From a virus, in IMG/VR virus record IMGVR_UViG_3300037200_000212, positions 1-63,344 of that record: 63,344 nucleotides of DNA, one strand, 5' to 3'. The position numbers and the translations under genes were made by a program. This document shows positions 10,192-18,769 of this stretch, piece after piece. A model generated the notes under the pieces. It was not told the origin of the DNA. It did no database searches and saw only the letters and a program-made list of their open reading frames with translations. Position 1 is the stretch's first letter. Each line of letters starts with the position of its first letter.

Positions 10192-10517
10192 TGTCTCTTT
10201 ATGGTCAATTTATTAAAGAAAGACTTAATAAAGAAATCATTGAAACTGAAAAGGGTTTTGTTACATATTATTTTATTGATGAAGGTTGTTATGCAGATGA
10301 TGTATATGTTTTGCCAGAATATAGAAGATCTAAAGAATCTTTTAATCTTGGTAAACAGGTAGAAGACATTGCAAGACAAAAAGGTTGTAAGAAATTATAT
10401 AGTTCCGTAGTACCTTCTACACCTAATTCAACGTTAAATCTTATGGGTTTAATTAAATTTGGATTTCGTTTAGATAGTACAGCTAATAATTTTATTTTAG
10501 TAGTTAAAGATTTATAA
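10191..10517 (+). CDS. Small GNAT-acetyltransferase-like virion-region protein
   Basis: A 108-residue protein with the beta4-alpha3 pattern of a GNAT fold: DDVYVLPEYRRSKESFNLG, then a helix, a strand (KKLYSSVV), and a final loop LMGLIKFGF. The acetyl-CoA pyrophosphate loop is normally R/Q-x-x-G-x-G/A. Here it reads RRSKES, so both glycines are missing and catalysis is doubtful. GNAT-like genes embedded among internal virion genes are known in podoviruses. The gene shares a base with the stop upstream and sits 15 nt before the next gene. Confidence 0.85.
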   Translation: MSLYGQFIKERLNKEIIETEKGFVTYYFIDEGCYADDVYVLPEYRRSKESFNLGKQVEDIARQKGCKKLYSSVVPSTPNSTLNLMGLIKFGFRLDSTANNFILVVKDL

Positions 10518-10531
10518 GAAGGAAATATATC

Positions 10532-11806
10532 ATGGGTAGTGCAGTTCAAGGAGTTAGTGGTTCAATAGGAGGAGTACTTGGAGGTATTGTAGGACAATCT
10601 CAAGTTGCTGGTGCCGAAGGAAATGCCGCTAATCAACAAGCAATCGCTAATCAGATAATGCAACAAATCGGTGCAGCGCCGGATGTATCAGCTCCTTTAA
10701 TATTACAACAATACAAACAAGCTGGTGTTTTGACTCCCGAAATGGAAGCTAACATTACAGCTCAAATGCCTCAGGCAATAGGTAGTGATCAAACAGCTGT
10801 AAATGCTCAAACTCAAGCTTTACAACAAATGCAACAAAGAGCTGCTGGTGGATTAAGTGCTGGGGATAGAGCCGCTTTAACTCAAGCCGGTTTACAAGCA
10901 CAAGGTGACGTTCAAGGACGCTTAGGATCTATTGCTCAAAATATGCAACAACAGGGTCTAAGTGATAGTGGATCAAAACTTGCCATGCAATTATCTGCTG
11001 CTCAAGGTGGACAAAATGCAGAAGCACAAAGTGCTGGTCAAATTGCACAACAAGCTCAGCAAGCAGCAATTCAAGCTACTGGTCAGGCAGCAGGTCTTGG
11101 TGGTCAAATTGAAAATCAACAATTTGGTCAAGGATTGGCTAATCAACAAGCTCAAACTCAAATGCAAAGATTTAATGTTCAAAATCAACTTGGTGTTCAA
11201 CAACAAAATACTCAAGCTACTAATCAAGCTCAAGCAGCTAATCTGGCAAATCAACAACAAATTGGTAATGCAAATGTTAGTGCTGGTAATCAACAGCTTT
11301 ATAATCAACAGCAACAAGCTATGAATCAGTATAATGCTAATAAGAACACTGCAGAAGCTCAATCAGGTGCAGCATCTCAATATGGTAATGCATTGAATAA
11401 CCAAGCACAACAAACCGCTCAAGGATATATGAATATGTTCGGAGGTGGTGGTCAAGCAGTAGGTGGAGCAGCTGCTGCGGCTAATGCTGCGGGTAGTTCT
11501 GGTTCTGGTGGGCAATCAGGTGGTGTAAATCAACAAGCTTTCAATGGAGCAGAAAATTACGACGAATCTACGTTCTGGTCTGGTGGAAATGTTGGTAATT
11601 ATAAAGCCGGTGGACACGTTCCGGGTCAAGCAAGAATGCCCGGAGATCATCCTGCCAATGATACTGTACATGCAAAATTAAGTCCAGGAGAAATAGTACT
11701 TCCTCGCACAATAGCTAAATCTGATCTTGGTAAAAAATTATTGAAACTGTTATCTGATCACCATGCAGTTCAAAATGAATTAGATAAACACGAAACAAAC
11801 GGATAA
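10532..11806 (+). CDS. A/Q/G-rich virion protein with GG-x-V...SPGEIVLP tail
   Basis: A 424-residue protein. The N-terminus (SIGGVLGGIVG) is Gly-rich and hydrophobic. The middle is a long Ala/Gln/Asn region likely to form extended helices. The C-terminus carries AGGHVPG, then DHPANDTVHAKLSPGEIVLP, a short module widely seen at the ends of phage internal or tape-like virion proteins. Probable ejection protein. SD AAGAAGGAAA precedes the ATG. Its Gln richness is shared with the 529-residue gene upstream. Confidence 0.85.
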   Translation: MGSAVQGVSGSIGGVLGGIVGQSQVAGAEGNAANQQAIANQIMQQIGAAPDVSAPLILQQYKQAGVLTPEMEANITAQMPQAIGSDQTAVNAQTQALQQMQQRAAGGLSAGDRAALTQAGLQAQGDVQGRLGSIAQNMQQQGLSDSGSKLAMQLSAAQGGQNAEAQSAGQIAQQAQQAAIQATGQAAGLGGQIENQQFGQGLANQQAQTQMQRFNVQNQLGVQQQNTQATNQAQAANLANQQQIGNANVSAGNQQLYNQQQQAMNQYNANKNTAEAQSGAASQYGNALNNQAQQTAQGYMNMFGGGGQAVGGAAAAANAAGSSGSGGQSGGVNQQAFNGAENYDESTFWSGGNVGNYKAGGHVPGQARMPGDHPANDTVHAKLSPGEIVLPRTIAKSDLGKKLLKLLSDHHAVQNELDKHETNG

Positions 11807-11809
11807 TTT

Positions 11810-13705
11810 ATGGACATCAAAAAACTTAAAAAATTATACGAAGAATATAAAAAGATCGGCCAACCAAAAGGTTATGATGAAGGCGGAAAAGTGCCAGAAC
11901 ATAACAAAAAGAATTTGAAAAAATTAAATGATTCTTTTGGAAAATTTCTTGAAGAAGAAAGTTCTGAAAAAGGTTATGATGAAGGTGGACCAGTTAGAGC
12001 TCCTTCTCCTCAAGAATTTTCTTCTGCAACTATGGAAGGATTTGAATCACCATCACAATCAACTTCAACATTCATACCTAGTGATGAAAAAACTCCTCCA
12101 AGTAGTAGTGCCAAAAACTTAGACAAAAATTCATCATCAGATGAAGCGGCAAAAAGAGCTGCTATAAGAAAAAGTTATGGTTATGATGATTCTGGAAATC
12201 AAGTTTCTGGTTATTCAAAAGGTGGTAAAGTTAAAGGATATGCTGATGGGACTGATGAAGGAGTTCCCGTTCAAGCCGAAGATTCTCAAAAGATGGATCT
12301 TGGTGATATTCCAATTAATGCTGCTCCTGCTGATGAATTACCTGATTACACAGCCGAAGAAGCTGATGCTAAGAAAGTTGTCGATCAAAAACAAGCCTTA
12401 AATGATGAAGCTGGTCAAGATGAGGAAGAACAACCAAAAGAAGAATCAAAAGCATCTGATAAAGAAGATCGAAAACCTGCTTCTCAAGATGAAGAAAAAG
12501 ATGAAACTGAAATAGAAGAACCAACAGATAAAGAACAAGCTGATATAGATCAAAGTGGATTTTCAGGAAAAGCTGAAGGCATAACTCCACCTCCTTCTCA
12601 ACAAGACCAATTAGCTGATGCAATGAGACAAAGAGATGAAAATATTGCTTTGCAAAATATGCAAAAAGGTGCTGCTAGAATTGGTGCTGGTTTATTGAAA
12701 ACAAATCCTGCTCAATCATTAGCAAGTATTGGTGAAAATGACAAATATGTTAATTTACCAGTTGAAGACTATGCAGCTAAAGTTGCAAATCAACAAAATG
12801 ATCCTACTAGTCCTATGAGTAAAGTTGTTTCTCAGTATTTAACTCAAAAAGGATTCAATCTTCCTCCTGGAACTTCTGCTGCAGATGCTTTCAAAGTAAT
12901 GCCTTTTCTTCAAAAGGATAATGCATTAAAAGTTCAATTACAAAAAGTAATGATGCAACAAGGCGGTGCTCAACAAAGGACAGAACTTACTAACAAAACT
13001 AAATCTGATATTGCAGAAGCTAATAGACAGGCTGAAAATCAAAGAGCACAAGCTAAGAATGCAATAGAACAACAAAAAGCAAATGCTCAAACAAGTTCTG
13101 CTGAAAGTAATAAAGAACTGAAATCTCAAGCATCTCAAGATAGAGCTTTGGCTCAATCAAAAACTATGTTAGAATCGGCAAGGGGCAATCCCGCTGCAGC
13201 TCAAGCTGAAAAAGATTTATATGCTACAAGTAAAATTGATAGTTTATTTAAACTTTATCCAGATCCTAATAAAATTCCTCAAGCTCAAGTCAATTTAGCA
13301 TTACAAGAAATTGCAAAAGTTGCTACCGGTGGAGTTCCAACGGGTCATGAAATGGATGCTTTACAACCCGGAACACCTGAAAGTAAATTACAACAACTTT
13401 ATGGTAAATTGCAAAATCAACCAACACCTGCAAATCTTGGTGATTATTTGAACGAATTTAAAAAATATACTGGGGCTTTAAAAGGTGATGCTCAAAAAGT
13501 CATTCAAGACAAATATGGTCGTATTATAGAATCTAGTAAAAAACAATTGGGTGATGACAATTATAATTCTCTTAAAGATCAGTACTTGAATCGTTTTAAT
13601 AGTCCAGAAGTTCATCCACAAGATTCTCAAGCACTTGATTGGGCGAAGAAAAATCCAAATGATCCAAGATCTGCTCAAATATTAAAGATTAATGGAATCC
13701 AATAA
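11810..13705 (+). CDS. Acidic/coiled virion protein with repeated EGGxV motifs
   Basis: A 631-residue protein. The first ~140 residues contain three DEGGKV / DEGGPV / SKGGKV motifs set in charged, probably disordered sequence. Residues 140-260 are strongly acidic with Lys/Gln. Residues 265-631 look helical and Gln/Ala-rich, with a regular C-terminal domain. It follows the A/Q/G-rich gene with a 3-nt gap and shares the GG-x-V motif with it, which supports a common particle location. Likely internal or ejected protein; family not recognised. Confidence 0.85.
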   Translation: MDIKKLKKLYEEYKKIGQPKGYDEGGKVPEHNKKNLKKLNDSFGKFLEEESSEKGYDEGGPVRAPSPQEFSSATMEGFESPSQSTSTFIPSDEKTPPSSSAKNLDKNSSSDEAAKRAAIRKSYGYDDSGNQVSGYSKGGKVKGYADGTDEGVPVQAEDSQKMDLGDIPINAAPADELPDYTAEEADAKKVVDQKQALNDEAGQDEEEQPKEESKASDKEDRKPASQDEEKDETEIEEPTDKEQADIDQSGFSGKAEGITPPPSQQDQLADAMRQRDENIALQNMQKGAARIGAGLLKTNPAQSLASIGENDKYVNLPVEDYAAKVANQQNDPTSPMSKVVSQYLTQKGFNLPPGTSAADAFKVMPFLQKDNALKVQLQKVMMQQGGAQQRTELTNKTKSDIAEANRQAENQRAQAKNAIEQQKANAQTSSAESNKELKSQASQDRALAQSKTMLESARGNPAAAQAEKDLYATSKIDSLFKLYPDPNKIPQAQVNLALQEIAKVATGGVPTGHEMDALQPGTPESKLQQLYGKLQNQPTPANLGDYLNEFKKYTGALKGDAQKVIQDKYGRIIESSKKQLGDDNYNSLKDQYLNRFNSPEVHPQDSQALDWAKKNPNDPRSAQILKINGIQ

Positions 13706-13706
13706 A

Positions 13707-15512
13707 ATGGCTGATGATAGCTTCGATCCAGATAAATATTTAGCTGATAAAACTCAAAGTGGTAGTTTTGACCCAGATGCATATCTAAATGCAAAAGCTG
13801 CTGCTATTGCTCCTCCTACAGAAGATAAATCCAAAGACTGGTCCAAACTTCAATCTGCTGGTCAAGGTGCTCTTCAAGGAGCTACCGCTGGATTCTCTGA
13901 TGAATTAGGCGGAGTTGAAGGTGCTATTCAAGATAAGCTATTGGGTAATCCTAGTAAAAAGTCATTAAAAGATCTATATACCGAATATCGTGATTTGCAA
14001 AGAAATAGGAATAAGGAAGCTGAAACAGCCAATCCTGGTAGTTATCTAGCAGGTAACGTTGCTGGTGGAGTTGGAGCTGGAATAGCTGCTCCTGGTCTAT
14101 TAGCTCCTAAAACGGTCGCAGGAGCTGCAGGTCTTGGGGCTGCTGCTGGACTAGGAACTAGCGATGCAGACCTTACTAACCCTTCATTACAAAGCGTAGG
14201 ACAAGCTGCAAAAGATACTGCATTAGGTGCTGGATTAGGCGCTGCTGCTGGTGCTGTTGGTCAAAAAATTGGAAATGCTTTAAATCCTGAAAATTTAGAG
14301 ACCGCTAGTTCAAAATTAGCTTCAAGTGCTGTAGGACTAAAACCTTCAAAAGAATTAACTAGTGTTTATAATCCTTCGACTGGTCAGATGCAAAAGGGTT
14401 CAAATATCATAAAAGGTATAGGAACTACTGCTTTAGAAAATAATGCATTGCCAATGACTGGTGGAGCATCTGGAATATATGATAGTTCTTTGCAAGCTAT
14501 TGATAATAAATATAAACAGTTAAGCCCAGTTTTAGATCAAACTCAAAAAGTATTAGATCAAAATTTACCAGAATATACAGAAGCTGCTGGTCACTTAGGC
14601 GATAAAGCCGCTGATTTCTTGTATCAATTTAGGGATAGTTTATCTTCAGATCCGGACCAAGATAAAATAATGCAAAATATTGAACAAAAATATATGCCTT
14701 ACATTCAGAAGTTATCTGATAGCGATGGTAATCTTCAAGCTTTAAATACATTAAAACGAGGACTTCAAAGTAAAGCTACAGATCTTTCAGCAGCTGCTTA
14801 TGCCCAACCTACAAGTGATTTGAAGCCCGAAGCTGAATTTGTTAAACGTTTAGGTGGTGTTGTTAGACAACATATAGAAGATCTTGCAACGGCTGCAAAT
14901 CCAGGAGCTGGAGATCAAATTGGTTCTATTAATAAAGATCTAAGCAATCTATATACTTATAATGATGCAGCTAAAAAATTAATGGATAAAACTCCAAATG
15001 CATTAGCAAATAATGTAACAACTGGTGCTGGTGTAGGACTTGGATTCTTGGCTGGTGGACCCATTGGTGCAGCAGCAACTGGTATTGGAAAATTGGCTGT
15101 AGAAGCTGGTACTGGAAATCCTGTTAGTCGTTTGGCTAAAATCGGTGGAGCAAAAGCTTTAAATGCTGCTTCAAAAGCAATTGATACTCCTTCAGGACAA
15201 TTAGTTCAAAAAGCTGTACAACAAGTCCCACAACAAATTGTGGCAAATCCATTTGCACAAGAGAAATTACAAGGTAGTAGAAATTCTGCTCCAACTCAAG
15301 AAGCAACTAATCTTTCATCTTCACTTTATAATGCAACAGATGAATCATTAAAAGGAGTAGCTGATAAATTTAAAGATACTCCTGGTCTAGAATTTTATTC
15401 AGATCATTTAAATAAAGCTATTGATACTAATGATCAAGGTGAAAAGAATAGGGCAATTTTTTTAATAATGCAAAACCCAAAGACAAGGGCTTTAGTTTCG
15501 CCACAACAATAA
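13707..15512 (+). CDS. Internal virion protein with tandem FDPDxYL motif and Ala/Gly segments
   Basis: A 601-residue product if translation begins at the ATG one base after the upstream stop; an in-frame ATG at 13692 would add five residues and overlap that gene. Near the N-terminus the motif SFDPDKYL / SFDPDAYL occurs twice within about 25 residues. Three Gly/Ala-rich hydrophobic stretches (roughly 105-150, 165-195 and 430-465) could cross or perturb a membrane, as ejected podoviral proteins do. The remainder is helical. No transglycosylase motif is visible. Confidence 0.85.
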   Translation: MADDSFDPDKYLADKTQSGSFDPDAYLNAKAAAIAPPTEDKSKDWSKLQSAGQGALQGATAGFSDELGGVEGAIQDKLLGNPSKKSLKDLYTEYRDLQRNRNKEAETANPGSYLAGNVAGGVGAGIAAPGLLAPKTVAGAAGLGAAAGLGTSDADLTNPSLQSVGQAAKDTALGAGLGAAAGAVGQKIGNALNPENLETASSKLASSAVGLKPSKELTSVYNPSTGQMQKGSNIIKGIGTTALENNALPMTGGASGIYDSSLQAIDNKYKQLSPVLDQTQKVLDQNLPEYTEAAGHLGDKAADFLYQFRDSLSSDPDQDKIMQNIEQKYMPYIQKLSDSDGNLQALNTLKRGLQSKATDLSAAAYAQPTSDLKPEAEFVKRLGGVVRQHIEDLATAANPGAGDQIGSINKDLSNLYTYNDAAKKLMDKTPNALANNVTTGAGVGLGFLAGGPIGAAATGIGKLAVEAGTGNPVSRLAKIGGAKALNAASKAIDTPSGQLVQKAVQQVPQQIVANPFAQEKLQGSRNSAPTQEATNLSSSLYNATDESLKGVADKFKDTPGLEFYSDHLNKAIDTNDQGEKNRAIFLIMQNPKTRALVSPQQ

Positions 15513-15525
15513 CAAGGTGATAAAA

Positions 15526-15825
15526 ATGTCCGATGACATCTTAAGACTCATTCATGAAAAAGTAGAAAAACTTGATAGTAAAATTGATACTATCAGTAGT
15601 GATATAGTAGAAATCAAAATAACTTCTGCTAGACATGATGAAAATTTGAAACTTCACATGAAACGAAGTGATCTTGCAGAACAAGGTATCAACATTTTAA
15701 AAGAAGAATTAGTACCTATTAAAAAACATGTTCATGGTATAGATAGTATCATTAAGTTTATAATGATTGGTTCAAGTTTCATCGGAGCTATCGCTGGGAT
15801 CTTGAAGCTTTTCAAGAAAATCTAA
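15526..15825 (+). CDS. XhlA-like small membrane protein (coiled coil plus C-terminal TM)
   Basis: A 99-residue protein: an N-terminal heptad coiled coil (about 5-70) followed by one C-terminal membrane segment (FIMIGSSFIGAIAGILKLF). This is the architecture of the XhlA/holin-accessory family. AAGGTGA five bases upstream selects the ATG at 15526 over a GTG at 15517. It is the last gene of the late plus operon. Its final 54 nt overlap, in register, the 3' end of the convergent minus gene. Confidence 0.88.
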   Translation: MSDDILRLIHEKVEKLDSKIDTISSDIVEIKITSARHDENLKLHMKRSDLAEQGINILKEELVPIKKHVHGIDSIIKFIMIGSSFIGAIAGILKLFKKI

Positions 15826-16563
15826 TTCTCTTTCTCGATCAATTTTTTCAATAATTTCATCTTCCAAATCATTAGAAACCATTAGAAGTTCTGATAGATC
15901 ATCTATTCCCAATGCTTTGCCTTGGGCTTTAGCTCTTGTTAATATACATCTATTTCTAGAATTATTCTTATCTTCAGCTTCTTTTTTATAAAAGTCTTCC
16001 ACGAAACTCATAGATTCTTTAATCTGTTGTTTAAATTTATTTTTTAATTCGACTTGGATTTCTTTAAATTGAATTTTAAATGAGTCTTTAATTTGCTGTT
16101 TGAATTTGTTTTTTAATTTATTTAATACATTATCAAGTTTCATTTTGGAAGTAGTTGATATCTGGGAATTTTTTATCGACAGGCCATATTTTTTAAATTT
16201 TTCATTTAATTGAAATACTAGATTCAGTTCAGTTTCATTCAGCAACACTATGATTTCTTTAAAGTCTTTATTTAATTTTTTTGATATGGATTGTAGATGT
16301 TTATTATTTTTGCTTTCTACTTTTTTCTTTTTATGAATTCTTTTTTTATTGGTTTTAAAATCGGCATGAATAGATTCATTTGCAAAATCATTCAGGAATT
16401 GTTTTGGATTATATTTCTTTCCAGTTTTAGGATCTACCCATACATCTGGCAAAGTATTTACATAATCGAAATCTAATTCTTCAAACCGGGTTTTGAGATT
16501 TAATTGAGGATCAAGGGCCGGGTATTTGGAACTAGATCTTCTGCTTCGTTTTTTTGGGATCAC
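15772..16563 (-). CDS. Lys-rich coiled protein of unknown function, GTG start
   Basis: A 263-residue basic protein with the N-terminal pattern VNTLPDVWVDPKTGKKYNP, a Lys-rich linker and a long helical region in which LKNKFKQQIK occurs twice about 20 residues apart. The tail is acidic. The start is GTG, inside the last codons of the upstream gene, with a weak GAGA SD. The 3' end runs 54 nt into the convergent late gene. Function unknown; a packaging-associated or DNA-binding role would fit its basic helices, but nothing shows it. Confidence 0.75.
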   Translation of the reverse strand: MIPKKRSRRSSSKYPALDPQLNLKTRFEELDFDYVNTLPDVWVDPKTGKKYNPKQFLNDFANESIHADFKTNKKRIHKKKKVESKNNKHLQSISKKLNKDFKEIIVLLNETELNLVFQLNEKFKKYGLSIKNSQISTTSKMKLDNVLNKLKNKFKQQIKDSFKIQFKEIQVELKNKFKQQIKESMSFVEDFYKKEAEDKNNSRNRCILTRAKAQGKALGIDDLSELLMVSNDLEDEIIEKIDRERELDFLEKLQDPSDSSDET

Positions 16564-17155
16564 TGGGTTTTCTCATTTCATTTATTAATTCCTCTGTTAA
16601 ATAATCATTAATAGATTTATCAACACCAAACCAATAATGCTTGTCTATAAGTTTTTCATCAAAATACATCTTACAGAACATCTTGAATTGTCTGATACTT
16701 AGAGGTCGTTTTTTACACCATTTAAGATACAGATCATATAATACAGTATCTTTTATAAAAAGTCCACCTCTTTTTATGCAATAATCGTTCCTAAATCTAT
16801 TATAGGTATCAATGTGGCCTTTATATTTGGTTTTATCATCTTGTTTTAAATACTTAAAGACTTCTTCTTTAACGTTCAAAGCTTTTCGATTTAATAATAT
16901 ATAACTACTATGAGAAGGTAATATATCTCTCAATGAACTTATGAATGGCTCAAATTTTATGGGATTTTTAGACCATTTCTTATAGAGTTTATATAATAAT
17001 CTGAAAGTGACTAATTCTTTTCCACCTTTTATATTGTAAATAGATATAAATTCCATGATGTCATCTGGCCACTCATAGATTTTAACTGAGGAGGGTTCAT
17101 TTCGAATCAGATCTAATAGTTCGTTTTCGGAAAGATCGGTCAGAGCTTTTTTCAT
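16532..17155 (-). CDS. Protein with two winged-helix-like modules
   Basis: A 207-residue protein containing two similar halves: LLYKLYKKWSKNPIKFEPF near residue 55 and VLYDLYLKWCKKRPLSIRQF near residue 145. Each is followed by a hydrophobic helix. This LY-x-LY-xx-W...F pattern resembles the C-terminal wHTH of D5/P4-type primase-helicases, so a DNA-binding protein is plausible. Its start lies within the HNH gene upstream (59-nt overlap). No catalytic motif is seen. The assignment is pattern-based. Confidence 0.75.
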   Translation of the reverse strand: MKKALTDLSENELLDLIRNEPSSVKIYEWPDDIMEFISIYNIKGGKELVTFRLLYKLYKKWSKNPIKFEPFISSLRDILPSHSSYILLNRKALNVKEEVFKYLKQDDKTKYKGHIDTYNRFRNDYCIKRGGLFIKDTVLYDLYLKWCKKRPLSIRQFKMFCKMYFDEKLIDKHYWFGVDKSINDYLTEELINEMRKPSDPKKTKQKI

Positions 17156-17699
17156 ATATTTGCTTAATTTTATTTAAAAATTCATCCTCTGTTCTATCCA
17201 TCTTCATTTCATTGCATACTTTGCAACAGCTTACACAATTATCTATTATATATCCTATTTTATTATCTTTTCTATCGATTCCATTATAAATGTAATTTCC
17301 TTTTTGATTGGTTCCACTAGTTTTTTGTATAAAATTAGGTTCTATTCCACAATAATAACAATTTCCTTTAAAAAGAATACTCAATTGTTCATCATTTAGA
17401 GTAAATTCATGATTTCTTTTTTTAGCATTTTTCTTGTAATTACATTTTAATCTATTAAACCCTGAAACTCCTATTCCTTTAAATATTTTTTTAAAGGAAT
17501 TATCTTTAGTTAAACATCCACAAGATTTAGATAAGTTATAAAATAATGAATGTTTTAAAACATTTCTAATCGTTCCACACTTACATATACATTCAAAGGT
17601 TTTTACATTATATCCATTTGCATTTTTAAATGGAAAACCTTCTTTAATTATAGTCCATCTTCCAAATTTTTTACCTACTAATCCTTCATATTTATTCAT
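17097..17699 (-). CDS. HNH homing-type endonuclease with N-terminal zinc site
   Basis: A 200-residue protein. Residues ~36-62 hold CICKCG...KSCGCL, a zinc ribbon common in phage HNH genes. Residues ~110-175 carry the HNH core: CYYCG, then NGIDRKDN, then CVSCCKVCNEMK, where the central His position is filled by GIDRKDN as in the YNGIDR subclass. It sits in a membrane/envelope gene cluster and overlaps the following gene by 59 nt, as expected of a mobile insertion. It probably nicks or cuts DNA at a phage site. Confidence 0.88.
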   Translation of the reverse strand: MNKYEGLVGKKFGRWTIIKEGFPFKNANGYNVKTFECICKCGTIRNVLKHSLFYNLSKSCGCLTKDNSFKKIFKGIGVSGFNRLKCNYKKNAKKRNHEFTLNDEQLSILFKGNCYYCGIEPNFIQKTSGTNQKGNYIYNGIDRKDNKIGYIIDNCVSCCKVCNEMKMDRTEDEFLNKIKQIYEKSSDRSFRKRTIRSDSK

Positions 17700-18037
17700 T
17701 GATAAATAGTATGAGCTGCTGAAATTGCTAAACCAGTTAAAAGCACTCCAGCTGCAAAATAGCCTACTTTCTCCCAGGTACTAAGACTTGAAGTAGATTC
17801 TAGAGTTTTACTCAGATTATTATTTTGATCACTTAGAAGCTTAATCTGTTGGTCTTTAAGATCATTAGTGGTTTTATACATATCTCTTTCTAATGTATTA
17901 TCTCTTAGAGTCTTAACTTCTTCTTCTGGCAATAGATATCCAGCAAAAGGCGCTGGATCTTTTAAATTCAAATAAACACTATCTGTTGCATAAGAAATGT
18001 TTGATACCAATAATATAGAAATAATTAATTTATACAT
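17696..18037 (-). CDS. Exported small membrane protein, spanin/lysis accessory candidate
   Basis: A 113-residue protein with an N-terminal signal sequence (cut likely after ISYA), the motif DPAPFAGYLLPEEE, a coiled coil (about 45-85) and a C-terminal membrane segment (VGYFAAGVLLTGLAISAA). The APFxGxLL motif followed by a coil and terminal TM is frequent in phage lysis neighbourhoods. It would place a coil in the periplasm, anchored at its C-terminus. Four-base overlap with the next gene. Confidence 0.82.
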   Translation of the reverse strand: MYKLIISILLVSNISYATDSVYLNLKDPAPFAGYLLPEEEVKTLRDNTLERDMYKTTNDLKDQQIKLLSDQNNNLSKTLESTSSLSTWEKVGYFAAGVLLTGLAISAAHTIYQ

Positions 18038-18518
18038 CTTTTCGATCCAATCCTTTTAAACCTTTGGAATGATTAATATTATCTTTATCTAAAATAAAAT
18101 CATTTCCAACTGATTCGGGAAGTTTACCATTTTTCCAATATTGAAAAGTCATAAAGCTACTAGCGCTATTAACTAATAGGCCATGAATATCTCCTGCTGG
18201 AACAAATGCTATAGAATCGTTACTTAATAACTTATGATTAAATGATTTAATTTCAGAAGAACTTTTATATTGAAACCCATTCGATTCGAATATAAAATCA
18301 CCAAACACATGCATTTGATAAACGTCAACATTTGGATGTGAATGATATTCGATTAATTTAATATCTTCTGGAATAATGAATAGTTCCGTTTGAAAATAAT
18401 CTTGACGGTCTAATACAAGTCCAAGCATTGGCCCATATTGAGTAATAGCTCTTGGACAAATGGAACCAAAATTTCTTGACATCATACTTGTAAAATAATG
18501 GTCCAAAGGTTTAAACAT
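18030..18518 (-). CDS. Cupin-fold protein
   Basis: A 162-residue protein with a single cupin core: YHSHPNVDVYQMHVFG (metal-binding His pair) and later DSIAFVPAGDIHGLLVNS, which supplies the second motif with PxGxxH. A metal-dependent enzyme or sugar-binding role is possible. Cupin genes occur occasionally among phage structural and host-interaction genes. Substrate unknown. It overlaps its downstream neighbour by 8 nt and its start abuts the stop of the upstream gene. Confidence 0.85.
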   Translation of the reverse strand: MFKPLDHYFTSMMSRNFGSICPRAITQYGPMLGLVLDRQDYFQTELFIIPEDIKLIEYHSHPNVDVYQMHVFGDFIFESNGFQYKSSSEIKSFNHKLLSNDSIAFVPAGDIHGLLVNSASSFMTFQYWKNGKLPESVGNDFILDKDNINHSKGLKGLDRKDV

Positions 18519-18769
18519 TATTTATCCAAAGACAATTGTGATTCTGGGACTCCAACAAATCTAAACATGTCATGACCATTGCAACTTTGAAGTTGAACTT
18601 CATATTGTTTATGTTGTTCATTAAAAGAATCAACTGTTCCATGACAAGTTCCATAAAAATCAGTAGTGAACTTTACTTTGTCACCATAATGAAATTTAGT
18701 ATCTGCCAGACTATTTCTTGCTATCAGAATTAAGAAAAGCCAAGGCATCTTTTTCAGAAAGCGGATCAT
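18518..18769 (-). CDS. Exported SH3-like small protein, nested with an inner-spanin-like gene
   Basis: An 83-residue protein. I set the start at the ATG at 18769, which has a strong AAGGAAGAAGAGA SD; an upstream in-frame start would be a Lys-rich extension with no signal. From there the N-terminus is a classical signal peptide (KKMPWLFLILIARNSLA, cut before DT) followed by a beta domain (FHYGDKVKFTTDFYGTCHGTV) of SH3-like type with two Cys. It begins inside the preceding membrane-coil gene in another frame, the layout of an Rz/Rz1 pair, but there is no lipobox. Confidence 0.75.
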   Translation of the reverse strand: MIRFLKKMPWLFLILIARNSLADTKFHYGDKVKFTTDFYGTCHGTVDSFNEQHKQYEVQLQSCNGHDMFRFVGVPESQLSLDK

